A stretch of 64,000 bases of DNA. It comes from Pontivivens marinum. Lineage in GTDB: Bacteria > Pseudomonadota > Alphaproteobacteria > Rhodobacterales > Rhodobacteraceae. A program made the translations under genes and the position numbers. The notes beneath the pieces are model-generated. The model had not been told where the DNA came from. It saw only the letters and a list, made by a program, of their open reading frames with translations, and ran no database searches. Each line of letters begins with the position of its first letter. Positions within the stretch are counted from its first letter, which is position 1. This document shows positions 55,009 through 64,000 of the stretch, one piece after another. The DNA lies in contig NZ_OCTN01000002.1 of NCBI RefSeq assembly GCF_900231835.1, positions 372,001 to 436,000 on the forward strand. The letters run 5' to 3'.

Positions 55009-56598
55009 TTAAAATCCGGCGGCCTGTCCATCCTTGCGCGGGTCCGATCCCGCAGCGTAGCCGCCATTATTCATCCGCTGGACCAATTGCGCACCCCCAA
55101 AACCAAAGGCGTTATCGGGGGCCTCGATCTGGATGTTGTGCCCAAGGGCCGTTAGCCCGTCCAGCAGATCGGTGGGCATTGTCGGCTCACAGGCGATGTC
55201 CAGCCCCTCAATCGCGCGCCAACGTGGGGCGTCGGCGGCGGTTTGCGGATCTTGATCCCACAATTGCGTGCGCAGCAACAGCTGAACGTGACCCTGTGCC
55301 TGAATCGGACCGCCCATCATGCCAAAGGCCATAAGGGGCGCGCCGTCCTTCATCGCAAAACCTGGAATGATGGTGTGGAAGGGGCGCTTGCCCGGCTGGA
55401 CCTGGTTGGGATGACCCTGCTGGGTGGTGAATCCAAAGCCACGATTCTGCATAGAAACGCCCGTTCCTGGAACAACAACGCCTGACCCAAACCCAGCATA
55501 GTTGGATTGAATGAAACTGACCATCATCCCCGAAGAATCGCCAACATTCAGCAGAACCGTACCGCCCAGTTTTGGTGCGCCGGCCCCGAAATCTTGTGCG
55601 CGATCCAGATCGATCAGCGCGGCGCGGGATTTCAGATAATCCGCGTTCAGTAGGGCAGCTTCATCCACATCGGTCATATGCTCCCGATCGGCGACATAGG
55701 CGTGCAGGTCGGCATAGGCCAGTTTGATGGCCTCGATCTGTAGGTGGGTGGCGATCAGATCATTCGGGCCGTGGTCGCGAATGCCGGTATGTTGCAAGAT
55801 GCCAAGCGCCATCAGCGCCGCGATACCCTGACCGTTTGGCGGGATCTCATGCAGTTCAACATCATCAAATGTCTGGCTGATCGTGCCGCACCAATCATTG
55901 GTGTGCGAGGCAAGATCCTCAGCCGTCATCGCGCCGCCATTTGCCTTGGCAAAGGCGATGATCTCCTGCGCAATCTCACCCTCGTAAAAGGCACGGCCCT
56001 GCGTTTCAGCAATGGCGCGCAGGGTGCGGGCGGCACCGGGATTGCGGAAGCGCTCACCCGGTTCTGGGGGCTGGCCATCGGGCATAAAGGTTTCCGCAAA
56101 TCCGGGCTGATCCTTTAACACGGCTGCACCCTTGGCCCATGCGGTACCAACAACGGGAGACACGATGAAGCCTTCCTCAGCGTAGCGGATCGCGGGGGCC
56201 AGCACTGTGGCCAAATCCAGCTTGCCGAATTTCTCGGACAGCTCAACCCATGCGCTGACTACACCGGGAACGGTAACGGCGTCCCAGCCATGTTCAGGCA
56301 TTCCACCGATAAAACGGTCCGGAGTCCACGCGGCAGGCGCGCGCCCAGATGCGTTTAGGCCGTGCAGTTTCTCACCGTCCCACAGAATGCAAAACGCATC
56401 CGAGCCAAGACCGCAGCCCGTCGGCTCCACAATGGTCAGGGTCGCAGCGGTTGCAATCGCTGCATCAACGGCGTTTCCGCCTGCTTGTAGGATGGATAGG
56501 CCGGCCTGCGTGGCCAATGGCTGTGATGTGGCGACAATATTCTCGGCCAGCACTGGTGAGCGGCGCGAGGGGTAGACGGGATCATGACGTAGGCGCAT
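55009..56598 (-). CDS. Gamma-glutamyltransferase family protein (cytosolic)
   Basis: A 529-residue Ntn-hydrolase precursor. The autoprocessing nucleophile is Thr347 in LGGTVLLNVGDSSGMM; the usual Thr-Thr-His is here Thr-Val-Leu. Substrate blocks NYAGFGSGVVVPGTGVSMQNRG are present, as is AILTIVEPTGCGLGSDAF-like text at the N-terminus (TLTIVEPTGCGLG). It lacks a signal peptide, so it acts in the cytosol on imported gamma-glutamyl or amide compounds. Its start overlaps tctA by 17 bases. Known relatives include glutathione hydrolase and oxamate amidohydrolase (HpxW). Confidence 0.85.
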   Translation of the reverse strand: MRLRHDPVYPSRRSPVLAENIVATSQPLATQAGLSILQAGGNAVDAAIATAATLTIVEPTGCGLGSDAFCILWDGEKLHGLNASGRAPAAWTPDRFIGGMPEHGWDAVTVPGVVSAWVELSEKFGKLDLATVLAPAIRYAEEGFIVSPVVGTAWAKGAAVLKDQPGFAETFMPDGQPPEPGERFRNPGAARTLRAIAETQGRAFYEGEIAQEIIAFAKANGGAMTAEDLASHTNDWCGTISQTFDDVELHEIPPNGQGIAALMALGILQHTGIRDHGPNDLIATHLQIEAIKLAYADLHAYVADREHMTDVDEAALLNADYLKSRAALIDLDRAQDFGAGAPKLGGTVLLNVGDSSGMMVSFIQSNYAGFGSGVVVPGTGVSMQNRGFGFTTQQGHPNQVQPGKRPFHTIIPGFAMKDGAPLMAFGMMGGPIQAQGHVQLLLRTQLWDQDPQTAADAPRWRAIEGLDIACEPTMPTDLLDGLTALGHNIQIEAPDNAFGFGGAQLVQRMNNGGYAAGSDPRKDGQAAGF

Positions 56599-58099
56599 CG
56601 GAAAGTCTTTCTGTGCTTTTACGAGCTTTAAGGTGGCTGCGGACGGCCCAAATGATGGAAACCACGGCAGCAATCAGGAAAATCAGACTGATCGGGCGTG
56701 TCAGGAACAGCGTGGGGTCTTCGTCTGTCATCAATGCGCGGCGCAGATTGGTTTCTGCGATAGGGCCAAGGATGACGCCCAACACCAGCGGCGCCAGCGA
56801 ATAGCCAAGCGCACGCAGGACATAGCCCGCAATGCCAATGAAAATCAGCAGGTACAGATCAGTCACGCGGTTGTTCAGCGCAAAGGTGCCCACGACACAG
56901 CAGGTCATCACCACGGGAACAATCAGCCATTTCGGAATCTCGGTCACGCGCAGGAACAGCCGCATGGAACAGACCGACACAATCAGCATCATCAACGATG
57001 CCACGACCATGGCGATGAACATGCCGTATACCAGATCGGCGTGGTCAAGGATCAGCCGCGGTCCAACGGAAATGCCATGAACCATCAGTGAGGCCATCAG
57101 GATCGCATCAACCGCTGATCCGGGAATGCCCAAACCAATCAGCGGGATTAGTCCCCCGCCCGCGGTTGCGGAGTTTCCGGATTCAGATGCGATGATCCCA
57201 TCGGGCGAACCTGCCCCGAAAGATTCAGGGTTTTTCGAGGAACGCTTTGCCTGATCATAGGCCACCAGATTGGCGATAGAACCGCCCGCGCCGGGCAATG
57301 CGCCGATCAGAACACCGATGATCGCTGACCGGATCAGGTTGACCGGCCGCATCAGGACTTCCTTCATGACCTTCCATGTTTGGAAGTCGATTGCGCCCGT
57401 CACCAAGGCATTGCCGGAGCGAACATTGTCGGCATTCTCAACCTCTGAAACCAATTGGGAAATTGCGAAAATCCCGATCAGCACGACAAGGAATGGCAGG
57501 CCGGCCTGCAACATCTCGATGCCGTAATCAAAGCGTGGACGCCCCATAATCGGGTCCGTACCAACGGTCGAGATTGCCAAGCCGATCAAACCCGCCAGCA
57601 TTCCGCGCATCGCAGATGTCCCGACAAGGCTGGCAACAATAGTCAGTGCAAAGACGATCAGTGAGAAATACTCCCACGGCCCCAAACGCACCGCAAACAG
57701 TGCCAGCGGCGGAGCTGCAAAAATCAGGACGACCGTGGACAGCACGGTTCCGAAAAAGGACGCCCAAACGCCGATGGATAGCGCGCGACCGGGTTCGCCG
57801 TTACGGGCCATAGGAAAGGCGTCAAATGTGGTGGCGACCGAGGATGGCGTGCCGGGAATGCCCAGCAATGCGGCCGAGATCAGGCCGCCTGTATAGCCGC
57901 CAACATAGACGGCCAGCATGACCGCGATGCCCTGTAGGGGCTCCATCGTGAAGGTCAGCGGCAATGTCAGAACGATAGCCATCGTGACGGTGAAGCCGGG
58001 AATGGCTGCTGCTACGATTCCAGCGATGGACCCGCACAGCATATAAATAAGGGTGGCGACGGTGAAAATCTGCGCCGCGCCGGTCAGGAAATCAGCCAT
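56582..58099 (-). CDS. tctA: Tripartite tricarboxylate transporter, large membrane subunit
   Basis: A 505-residue, about 12-helix protein of the TctA family: GSIAGIVAAAIPGFTVTMAI, GTPSSVATTFDAFPMARNGEPGRAL and DGIIASESGNSATAGGGLIPLIGLGIPGSAVDA are the family's glycine-rich blocks. It imports organic acids with TctB and TctC. The ATG at 58099 is chosen with GGAG upstream; a GTG at 58114 is an alternative. Confidence 0.93.
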   Translation of the reverse strand: MADFLTGAAQIFTVATLIYMLCGSIAGIVAAAIPGFTVTMAIVLTLPLTFTMEPLQGIAVMLAVYVGGYTGGLISAALLGIPGTPSSVATTFDAFPMARNGEPGRALSIGVWASFFGTVLSTVVLIFAAPPLALFAVRLGPWEYFSLIVFALTIVASLVGTSAMRGMLAGLIGLAISTVGTDPIMGRPRFDYGIEMLQAGLPFLVVLIGIFAISQLVSEVENADNVRSGNALVTGAIDFQTWKVMKEVLMRPVNLIRSAIIGVLIGALPGAGGSIANLVAYDQAKRSSKNPESFGAGSPDGIIASESGNSATAGGGLIPLIGLGIPGSAVDAILMASLMVHGISVGPRLILDHADLVYGMFIAMVVASLMMLIVSVCSMRLFLRVTEIPKWLIVPVVMTCCVVGTFALNNRVTDLYLLIFIGIAGYVLRALGYSLAPLVLGVILGPIAETNLRRALMTDEDPTLFLTRPISLIFLIAAVVSIIWAVRSHLKARKSTERLSDAPTS

Positions 58100-58100
58100 G

Positions 58101-58610
58101 TCAGAGAACTCCACGCGGCAGGAAGACGGTGAACACTTCAGCGAAAACCCAGTTCAGGCCGAACGAGAAAACCACAGCGATGACCGCGGCAAGCGCGATG
58201 GATTTTGCGGTGCGCGGCATCAGCGCGACTTGCAAACCGAACAAGAACAACAGGCTGGCAATGGAAAAGCCGAGCACAGGGATCAAAAGTAGATAAACCG
58301 TTAGCGCGCCAAGGCAGACAAAAACCAAATAGCACCGCTTTGCCCACGCGACGGATTCCGCGATGAAGTTCGCATATGCGCTGCGGGGGATTTCGCGGAT
58401 CGTACCGATGAAGGCGATAGCCGCAACCAAGGCCATGATGGCAAAGATCAGCTTGGGGAATGCGCCTGCGCCTAACTTCTCAAACCGCGATGCGGGGATG
58501 GCTGTTGCGGTAATGAACAGGCCGACCGAGCATAGGAACAAAAAAACGTAGCTGAGGAGGAGGGCAATTTTGCCCGCCTCCTGCTTCTTGACGATATCGG
58601 TATCGCTCAT
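58101..58610 (-). CDS. tctB: Tripartite tricarboxylate transporter, small membrane subunit
   Basis: A 169-residue, four-helix TctB-type membrane protein (ALLLSYVFLFLCSVGLFI; FPKLIFAIMALVAAIAFIG). It overlaps tctC by four bases and ends one base before the chosen tctA start. Confidence 0.87.
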   Translation of the reverse strand: MSDTDIVKKQEAGKIALLLSYVFLFLCSVGLFITATAIPASRFEKLGAGAFPKLIFAIMALVAAIAFIGTIREIPRSAYANFIAESVAWAKRCYLVFVCLGALTVYLLLIPVLGFSIASLLFLFGLQVALMPRTAKSIALAAVIAVVFSFGLNWVFAEVFTVFLPRGVL

Positions 58611-59554
58611 GGAGCGAGAACCGCGGATAGCGACTGAACCGTTGCGTCCAGATCGGCCAGATATGCGCGATATGCGTCCTGCCCACGGAACCCAACATCA
58701 GCACCGGCATTGTTGGTTTGCTCGATATAGGTTGGATCTTGCGACAGGCTTTCCAGCGCGGCCTCAAGTGTGTCCCGAACTTCCTGCGGTGCGCCCTTGG
58801 GCATCACGATGCCACGGGTCACGTTCAGGTCCAGCGCTTGGCCGAACTCACTGAATGTTGGAACATCAGGCGAGGCTGCTACACGCTCCAGCGCGCCAAC
58901 GGCCAGAAAGTTCAGATCGCCATTGTTTACGAACTGCTCGGATGAGCTGATGTCGCCGATGGCAACGTCCAGGTTTCCGCCAACCAGCGCACGAACACGC
59001 TCACCCGTACCCTCATAGCCCACATATTTGAACTCAAGGTCAAAGGCTTGCTCGATCATAGCGGCGTGCAGATGCGGAACGCCGCCCAAGGTGACGCCCA
59101 TCGAAATCTCACCGGGATGTGCCTGTGCATAGGCGATGAACTCTTCGAACGTGCTGTAATCATCGCTAAGGCCAGCAACCAGATATTGCGGCGACGCTGT
59201 CATCAGGCCGATTGGATCGAAGTCATCCCATGCCAGATCAGTGATGCCGGTTTCGGTTGCGACCAGCAGGCCCTCGTGAACCTGACTGATTGTGTACCCA
59301 TCGGCAGCACGGCGCGATGCTTCACGCAGGCCAACAGTTCCGCCAACACCCGGCATATTGATCACGGGCATATCCGCGCCCAAGAACGGTGCCACATTGT
59401 TTGCGACGATGCGCATCAATGTGTCCGATCCACCGCCGGGCGACCACGGTACGATGAATTCAACAGCACGCTCTGGGTAGGATTGAGCGTGAGCAGGTGC
59501 GACGGCGAGGGTCGCTGCGGTAACTAGGGCGGCAATGCCCGTTCGAAGTGTCAT
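58607..59554 (-). CDS. tctC: Tripartite tricarboxylate transporter substrate-binding protein (Bug family)
   Basis: A 315-residue periplasmic receptor with a Sec signal peptide (about 1-24, ending APAHAQ). YPERAVEFIVPWSPGGGSDTLMR is the Bug-family first beta-alpha unit. It selects the carboxylate-type substrate for TctAB. GGGAAGC precedes the ATG at 59554. First gene of the operon; an AT-rich 292-base stretch upstream holds its promoter. Confidence 0.92.
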   Translation of the reverse strand: MTLRTGIAALVTAATLAVAPAHAQSYPERAVEFIVPWSPGGGSDTLMRIVANNVAPFLGADMPVINMPGVGGTVGLREASRRAADGYTISQVHEGLLVATETGITDLAWDDFDPIGLMTASPQYLVAGLSDDYSTFEEFIAYAQAHPGEISMGVTLGGVPHLHAAMIEQAFDLEFKYVGYEGTGERVRALVGGNLDVAIGDISSSEQFVNNGDLNFLAVGALERVAASPDVPTFSEFGQALDLNVTRGIVMPKGAPQEVRDTLEAALESLSQDPTYIEQTNNAGADVGFRGQDAYRAYLADLDATVQSLSAVLAP

Positions 59555-59846
59555 ATTGAGCTTCCCTGTGAGGTTTGCAGCGGTTTGCCCGCCGCGATTT
59601 GGCTGTAGACCACAGGTAACACAAGAATTACACACGCAAAGCGCGTAATTTTTGCTATTATGTTTAGATGTTTTAACTTTATCGCAAGTGCAGCATAGGA
59701 CTGTTAAACATCTGCCGCGTCACTTGCCAGTGGTCGTATTTTCGAAAAAATGAAGCTTCCATGACGTTTTAGTACGCACATCTTCAAAGGAAGCTGATTT
59801 GTTGTCGGGCCAATTCTGCCCTTTGTGGCGTAGGTAGATTGCTTGT

Positions 59847-60605
59847 CTAGAGCACACGCCTGACGCCGGCCTGTATGTTAAGCATTTTGGGTAGATATAT
59901 CTGCGCCAACAGGTTCGGATCCTCATGTGTCGCGGGCATTCCGCTGTTAATTGCCGCAATGACACGCCCATGTCCGTCGGTCAGCGGTACAGCGATTGAG
60001 CGCAGGCCAATTTCAATCTCCTGATCAATTATGGCATATCCATCCTCACGCACCGCATCGATGCGCTGCATAATCAACTCAGGGTCGGTCAGAGAAAAGC
60101 TGGTGCGCGGTGATAAATCTGCGCTCTTGATCACTGCCATCGCGTCTTGGCGTGGCAGTGATGCGAGCAGGACACGGCCCATTGATGTGCAAAAGGCCGG
60201 TAGGCGCGATCCCGGCATGAGGCCGATCGACATCAACCGCTTTTGTGCTGCGCGCGCGATGTACACAATCTCCGTCTCGTCCAGCAAAGCGACTGAGCAG
60301 CTATGCCCGATTTGATCCGATAGCTGATCCAGCCACGGTTGGACGATTTGCGACAAGGGTAATGAGGTCAGCGTGGCGACGCCTAGGCGCAATACACGTG
60401 GCGTGAGGGTGAAGAACTTCCCGTCATAATCGGCATATCCCTCTCGATGCAAGGTTAGCAGAACACGCCTAGTGGTCGCGCGATCTAAACCGCTCGCGCT
60501 GGCTGCTTGCGTGATCGACAGGCGGGGCATGTTCGCGCCGAAGGCCTCAATCACCTTCAATCCCTTCGCCAGAGACGCAATGTAATCTGTCGGTTTGTTC
60601 AACAT
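59847..60605 (-). CDS. IclR-family regulator, PcaR/PobR type
   Basis: A 252-residue regulator: N-terminal winged helix (SLAKGLKVIEAFGANMPRLSITQAASASGLDRATTRRVL) and a C-terminal IclR ligand domain. It is divergent from pcaIJF, so it is probably the protocatechuate-pathway activator. The start could also be a GTG at 60623. Confidence 0.88.
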   Translation of the reverse strand: MLNKPTDYIASLAKGLKVIEAFGANMPRLSITQAASASGLDRATTRRVLLTLHREGYADYDGKFFTLTPRVLRLGVATLTSLPLSQIVQPWLDQLSDQIGHSCSVALLDETEIVYIARAAQKRLMSIGLMPGSRLPAFCTSMGRVLLASLPRQDAMAVIKSADLSPRTSFSLTDPELIMQRIDAVREDGYAIIDQEIEIGLRSIAVPLTDGHGRVIAAINSGMPATHEDPNLLAQIYLPKMLNIQAGVRRVL

Positions 60606-60709
60606 GTGAACGGATTTAGCCACTTATTGAACAAAGTTCAATATACGCACAATTCGCATTACCCCGCGAAGCCAGCGCACATAGTTTGCCGTCAAATAGG
60701 GAGGTCATA

Positions 60710-61429
60710 ATGAGCAAATCATGCACATCAATTTCACAGGCCGTCGCCGATATACCTGATGACTCAACCATCATGGTCGGCGGATTTGGCGGTTCGGGTG
60801 CGCCGGTGGAGTTAATCCACGCATTGATTGATCGCTTTCGTCTGACGGGCAGCCCGAAGGATCTGACGGTCATCAATAACAATGCGGGCAACGGATCTAT
60901 CGGCATTGCGGCTATGATCCATGCGGGCATGGTGCGGAAAATGATCTGCTCCTTTCCGCGATCCTCTAATGCAGATGCCTTCAACACGAAATATCTGGCG
61001 AACGAGGTCGAGTTGGAACTGGTGCCACAGGGCACGCTGGCAGAGCGTATTCGCGCGGCCGGTGCAGGCATTCCGGCATTCTACACACCCACCTCATTTG
61101 GAACCGAGTTGGCCGCAGGAAAACCGACAGAGGAATTCGATGGGAAGATGTATGTGCGCGAACGCTGGCTGAAAGCCGACTTTGCACTGCTCAAGGGCCA
61201 TATGGGTGATGAGGCCGGCAATCTGACCTATCGCCTTGCAGGGCGTAACTTCAATCCGCTCATGGCCATGGCTGCAAACACGACCATAGCGCAGGTTACG
61301 CATCTGGGTGAGAGCGGCTCAATTGATCCAGAGCACGTAATTACCCCCGGCATTTTCGTGGATAGGCTCGTCGAGGTGACCGACCCCCAACAAGAAGAAG
61401 TCCTTGTGCGTGAAGGAGTCGTTTACTAA
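60710..61429 (+). CDS. pcaI: 3-oxoadipate CoA-transferase subunit A
   Basis: A 239-residue CoA-transferase alpha subunit: MVGGFGGSGAPVELIHALI, NNAGNGSIGIAAMI, ELVPQGTLAERIRAAGAGIPAFYTPTS. With PcaJ it moves CoA from succinyl-CoA to 3-oxoadipate in aromatic catabolism. The pathway call rests on the adjacent thiolase and IclR genes; acetoacetate transferases are close relatives. GGGAGGTCATA precedes the ATG. Confidence 0.88.
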   Translation: MSKSCTSISQAVADIPDDSTIMVGGFGGSGAPVELIHALIDRFRLTGSPKDLTVINNNAGNGSIGIAAMIHAGMVRKMICSFPRSSNADAFNTKYLANEVELELVPQGTLAERIRAAGAGIPAFYTPTSFGTELAAGKPTEEFDGKMYVRERWLKADFALLKGHMGDEAGNLTYRLAGRNFNPLMAMAANTTIAQVTHLGESGSIDPEHVITPGIFVDRLVEVTDPQQEEVLVREGVVY

Positions 61430-62121
61430 TGTCTGATTTCAATCTGATGGAAGATAAGTTGCCTAACGCCAAAATCGCATGGCGGGCGGCGCAGGACCTT
61501 AGTGATGGGTCTTATGTGAACCTTGGTATCGGTTTCCCCGAAATGATCGCGAAGTTCCAGCCCGAGGGGCGCGCGGTGACCTATCACACGGAAAACGGGG
61601 TGCTTGGTTTTGGCAAAGCACCCGACATTGGTGATGAGGATTGGGACCTGATCAATGCCGGAAAGAAGGCGATCACCCTCAACCAAGGGGCGTCGCTTTT
61701 CCATCATGCTGATAGCTTCGCAATGGTGCGTGGCGGTCACTTGGATTTGGCCGTTCTCGGGGCCTATCAGGTTGCACAGAACGGCGACCTTGCAAATTGG
61801 AGCGTTGGCGCAAAGGGCGTGCCCGCCGTGGGTGGTGCAATGGATCTGGTCCATGGTGCGAAAAACGTTGCCATCGTCACAGATCACGTCACCAAACGGG
61901 GCGAGCCGAAATTGTTGGAGCGTTGCACGCTGCCACTAACCGGCATTGGTTGCGTAACGCGGATTTACAGCTCGCTGGCTGTTATCGACGTCGTGGACGC
62001 TCACTTTGTTCTGCGTGAAAAACTACCTGAAATAAGCATAGACCAACTGCAATCTGTCACGGGTGCTGAACTGCATCTGGACGGCAATGTTGGCGATCTC
62101 ATTGTACCGGAGGATATTTGA
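61429..62121 (+). CDS. pcaJ: 3-oxoadipate CoA-transferase subunit B
   Basis: A 230-residue beta subunit with NLGIGFPEMIAKF and the catalytic Glu in HTENGVLGFG. It shares one base with the pcaI stop and one with the pcaF start, forming a translationally coupled trio. Confidence 0.9.
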   Translation: MSDFNLMEDKLPNAKIAWRAAQDLSDGSYVNLGIGFPEMIAKFQPEGRAVTYHTENGVLGFGKAPDIGDEDWDLINAGKKAITLNQGASLFHHADSFAMVRGGHLDLAVLGAYQVAQNGDLANWSVGAKGVPAVGGAMDLVHGAKNVAIVTDHVTKRGEPKLLERCTLPLTGIGCVTRIYSSLAVIDVVDAHFVLREKLPEISIDQLQSVTGAELHLDGNVGDLIVPEDI

Positions 62122-63320
62122 TGAGCGACGTATATATCTGTGACTATATTCGAACACCTATTGGCCGCTATGCAGGTGGGCTTTCCGGCGTTCGGGCCGA
62201 TGATCTCGGCGCAATCCCGCTACGGGCCCTCGCGAAGCGGAACCCGAACATGGATATGGCCGCAATTGACGAGGTTATCTTTGGTTGCGCAAATCAGGCG
62301 GGCGAGGATAACCGCAATGTCGCGCGCATGTCCGTGCTGTTGGCCGACTATCCGCAGGCTGTACCCGCAACCACGATGAACCGGTTATGTGGCTCGGGCA
62401 TGGACGCGATCATTACAGCGGCGCGCGCGATCAAATCCGGCGAAGCGGAACTGATCATTGCAGGCGGAGTCGAGAGTATGTCCCGTGCGCCCTTTGTTAT
62501 GCCCAAGGCGAACAGCGCGTTTTCGCGCTCAACCGAAGTGCATGACACAACCATAGGGTGGCGGTTTGTAAACAAGTTGATGCAGGACCAGTACGGCGTC
62601 GACTCCATGCCCGAAACGGCTGAAAACGTGGCCGAAGACTTCTCAATCAGCCGCGAGGATCAGGACCGGTTCGCATTACGCTCGCAGCAACGTGCAGGCG
62701 CCGCGCAGGAAAGCGGCCGACTGGCGCGTGAAATTACTCCGGTCGAGATCCCGCAGCGCAAGGGCGATCCTGTTGTGATTTCAATGGACGAGCATTTGCG
62801 GCCCTCGACCACGTTCGAGGCGCTGCAAAAGCTGCGTGCCTTTGTCAAAGCGGACGGCACCATCACGGCGGGCAATGCGTCCGGTGTAAATGATGGCGCG
62901 GCGGCTGTGGTCCTTGCAACGAAGGAAGCAGCGGAGAAGCACGGCCTGACACCAATTGCCAAGGTTTTAGGTGGCGCGACGGCTGGTGTCGCACCACGGA
63001 TCATGGGGTTCGGTCCTGCACCGGCTTCCAAAAAACTGATGGAGCGGCTTGGGTTGAAGCAGCAGGATTTCGCTGTGATCGAGCTGAACGAAGCATTCGC
63101 GTCGCAGGGGCTTGCCACTCTGCGTGACTTGGGGATTGCTGATGACGACCCTCGGGTGAACGCGAATGGCGGTGCAATCGCATTGGGCCACCCGCTGGGC
63201 ATGTCCGGAGTTCGGATTACAGGAACGGCAATGCTGGATCTGGCGCCGGGTGAAATGAGCCTTTCCACCATGTGTATTGGGGTTGGACAGGGCATCGCCA
63301 TTGCATTGCAAGCAGTTTAG
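62121..63320 (+). CDS. pcaF: 3-oxoadipyl-CoA thiolase
   Basis: A 399-residue thiolase: acylated Cys in TTMNRLCGSGMDAI, the NGGAIALGHPLGMSG block with catalytic His and the C-terminal Cys in CIGVGQG. It splits 3-oxoadipyl-CoA to succinyl-CoA and acetyl-CoA, the last step of the beta-ketoadipate pathway. GGAGGATATTTG precedes the ATG. Confidence 0.92.
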   Translation: MSDVYICDYIRTPIGRYAGGLSGVRADDLGAIPLRALAKRNPNMDMAAIDEVIFGCANQAGEDNRNVARMSVLLADYPQAVPATTMNRLCGSGMDAIITAARAIKSGEAELIIAGGVESMSRAPFVMPKANSAFSRSTEVHDTTIGWRFVNKLMQDQYGVDSMPETAENVAEDFSISREDQDRFALRSQQRAGAAQESGRLAREITPVEIPQRKGDPVVISMDEHLRPSTTFEALQKLRAFVKADGTITAGNASGVNDGAAAVVLATKEAAEKHGLTPIAKVLGGATAGVAPRIMGFGPAPASKKLMERLGLKQQDFAVIELNEAFASQGLATLRDLGIADDDPRVNANGGAIALGHPLGMSGVRITGTAMLDLAPGEMSLSTMCIGVGQGIAIALQAV

Positions 63321-63390
63321 ACGATATATCTCCTGAAATTAACATAAGAACGATTATCATGCGCAGTTAATTAGGAGCGATATTTTTGCG

Positions 63391-63414
63391 GCGATGCTGA
63401 AGGGTCAGCATCGC
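63391..63414. terminator. Bidirectional hairpin between pcaF and the class III ADH gene
   Basis: GCGATGCTGA and TCAGCATCGC pair perfectly around an AGGG loop. Convergent genes flank it. Confidence 0.75.
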
Positions 63415-63434
63415 CACAGTTTTAACTGGCCAGA

Positions 63435-64000
63435 TCAGAACTCGACAACGGCCCGAATGGATTTGCCCTCATGCATCAGGTCGAAGCCGTGGTTGATTTC
63501 ATCCAGCGTCAGTTTGTGAGTGATCATCGGATCGATCTCAACTTTCCCCGACATGTACCAATCAACGATCTTGGGCACGTCTGTACGCCCCTTTGCACCA
63601 CCAAAGGCTGTTCCGCGCCAAACGCGACCTGTGACCAGTTGGAACGGACGGGTCGAGATTTCGGCACCAGCCGCAGCAACGCCGATGACGATGCTCTCAC
63701 CCCAGCCCTTATGCGCGGCCTCTAGCGCCTGACGCATAACCGTTGTGTTGCCTGTTGCGTCGAAGGTGTAATCCGCGCCGCCGCCGGTCAGCTCGACCAG
63801 ATGCGCGACCAGATCACCCTCAACCTTGCTGGGGTTCACGAAATCGGTCATGCCGAAATAGCGGCTCATTTCCTCTTTATCGTCGTTCAGATCAACGCCG
63901 ACGATCTGATCCGCACCGGCCATGCGCAGGCCCTGAATAACGTTCAGGCCAATGCCGCCCAATCCGAACACAACGCAGCGCGCGCCGATCTCAACCTTAG
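63435..64000 (-). CDS. S-(hydroxymethyl)glutathione dehydrogenase / class III alcohol dehydrogenase (N-terminus outside window)
   Basis: The last ~188 residues of a zinc alcohol dehydrogenase, open through the window edge. Seen: the Rossmann glycine motif VFGLGGIGLNVIQG, NAD-ribose Asp in GVDLNDDK, TGGGADYTFDATGN, and the class III-like GTAFGGAKGRTDVPKIVDWYM. It probably oxidises the glutathione adduct of formaldehyde. The zinc-ligand lobe lies outside, so class III is likely but not proven. Confidence 0.88.
   Translation of the reverse strand, partial: KVEIGARCVVFGLGGIGLNVIQGLRMAGADQIVGVDLNDDKEEMSRYFGMTDFVNPSKVEGDLVAHLVELTGGGADYTFDATGNTTVMRQALEAAHKGWGESIVIGVAAAGAEISTRPFQLVTGRVWRGTAFGGAKGRTDVPKIVDWYMSGKVEIDPMITHKLTLDEINHGFDLMHEGKSIRAVVEF

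Overview
The window looks like a chromosomal segment of a marine alphaproteobacterium of the Rhodobacterales (roseobacter lineage). The evidence is gene content: a DUF1476-type F1-ATPase zeta inhibitor, a DUF6314 protein, a B12-dependent NrdJ, sulfonate (DHPS/sulfolactate) catabolism, TRAP and tripartite tricarboxylate transporters, and methionine gamma-lyase. No 16S gene or other taxonomic marker is present, so genus is left open.

Layout. 1-9.2 kb is core metabolism: mazG (5'-truncated by the window edge), eno, purB, a periplasmic glutathione-peroxidase-like protein, the ATPase zeta inhibitor, and a tightly overlapping purC - small membrane protein - purS - alcohol dehydrogenase - purQ operon closed by a strong terminator. 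dusA, a glutathione transferase and a WYL regulator follow.

12,327-26,022 is a complete Tn7-like transposon of 13,696 bp. It has perfect 24-bp terminal inverted repeats beginning TGT, a 5-bp target duplication (CTGTG), and a tnsA-tnsB-tnsC-tniQ operon ending at its left end. It sits 13 bp beyond the stop codon of nrdJ. Its cargo is almost all uncharacterised but defence-like: an Mrr-type restriction protein, a DUF6998/PD-(D/E)xK-like protein, a YfbU-family protein with a membrane partner, a HEPN-motif protein and two small unknowns. tnsC carries two apparent single-base frameshifts. Just inside its nrdJ-proximal end the element carries a hairpin with nearly the same stem as the host hairpin it displaced from nrdJ, at nearly the same distance from the stop codon.

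26-30 kb holds nrdJ. 30-33.7 kb holds a Rieske oxygenase, an aldose epimerase and an Ldh-family dehydrogenase. 33.8-42.8 kb is a (2R)-dihydroxypropanesulfonate (DHPS) utilisation operon: a TRAP transporter (hpsK/L/M), hpsN, an SDR, a zinc alcohol dehydrogenase and sulfolactate sulfo-lyase suyAB. It is divergent from a LacI-type regulator, with two tandem palindromic operators between them. Together these genes would import DHPS, oxidise it to sulfolactate and release pyruvate plus sulfite.

43-48.7 kb holds acnB, a GbsR/MarR-type regulator, methionine gamma-lyase and a LysR regulator. 48.8-53 kb is an ECF-type transporter (S, fused A-A', T) bracketed by two paralogous phosphoribosyltransferases, probably a salvage system for a purine-like base. 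53.9-59.6 kb is a tctC-tctB-tctA-ggt-BASS transporter operon. 59.8-63.3 kb is an IclR regulator divergent from pcaI-pcaJ-pcaF, the last steps of the beta-ketoadipate pathway. The window ends inside a class III alcohol dehydrogenase gene.
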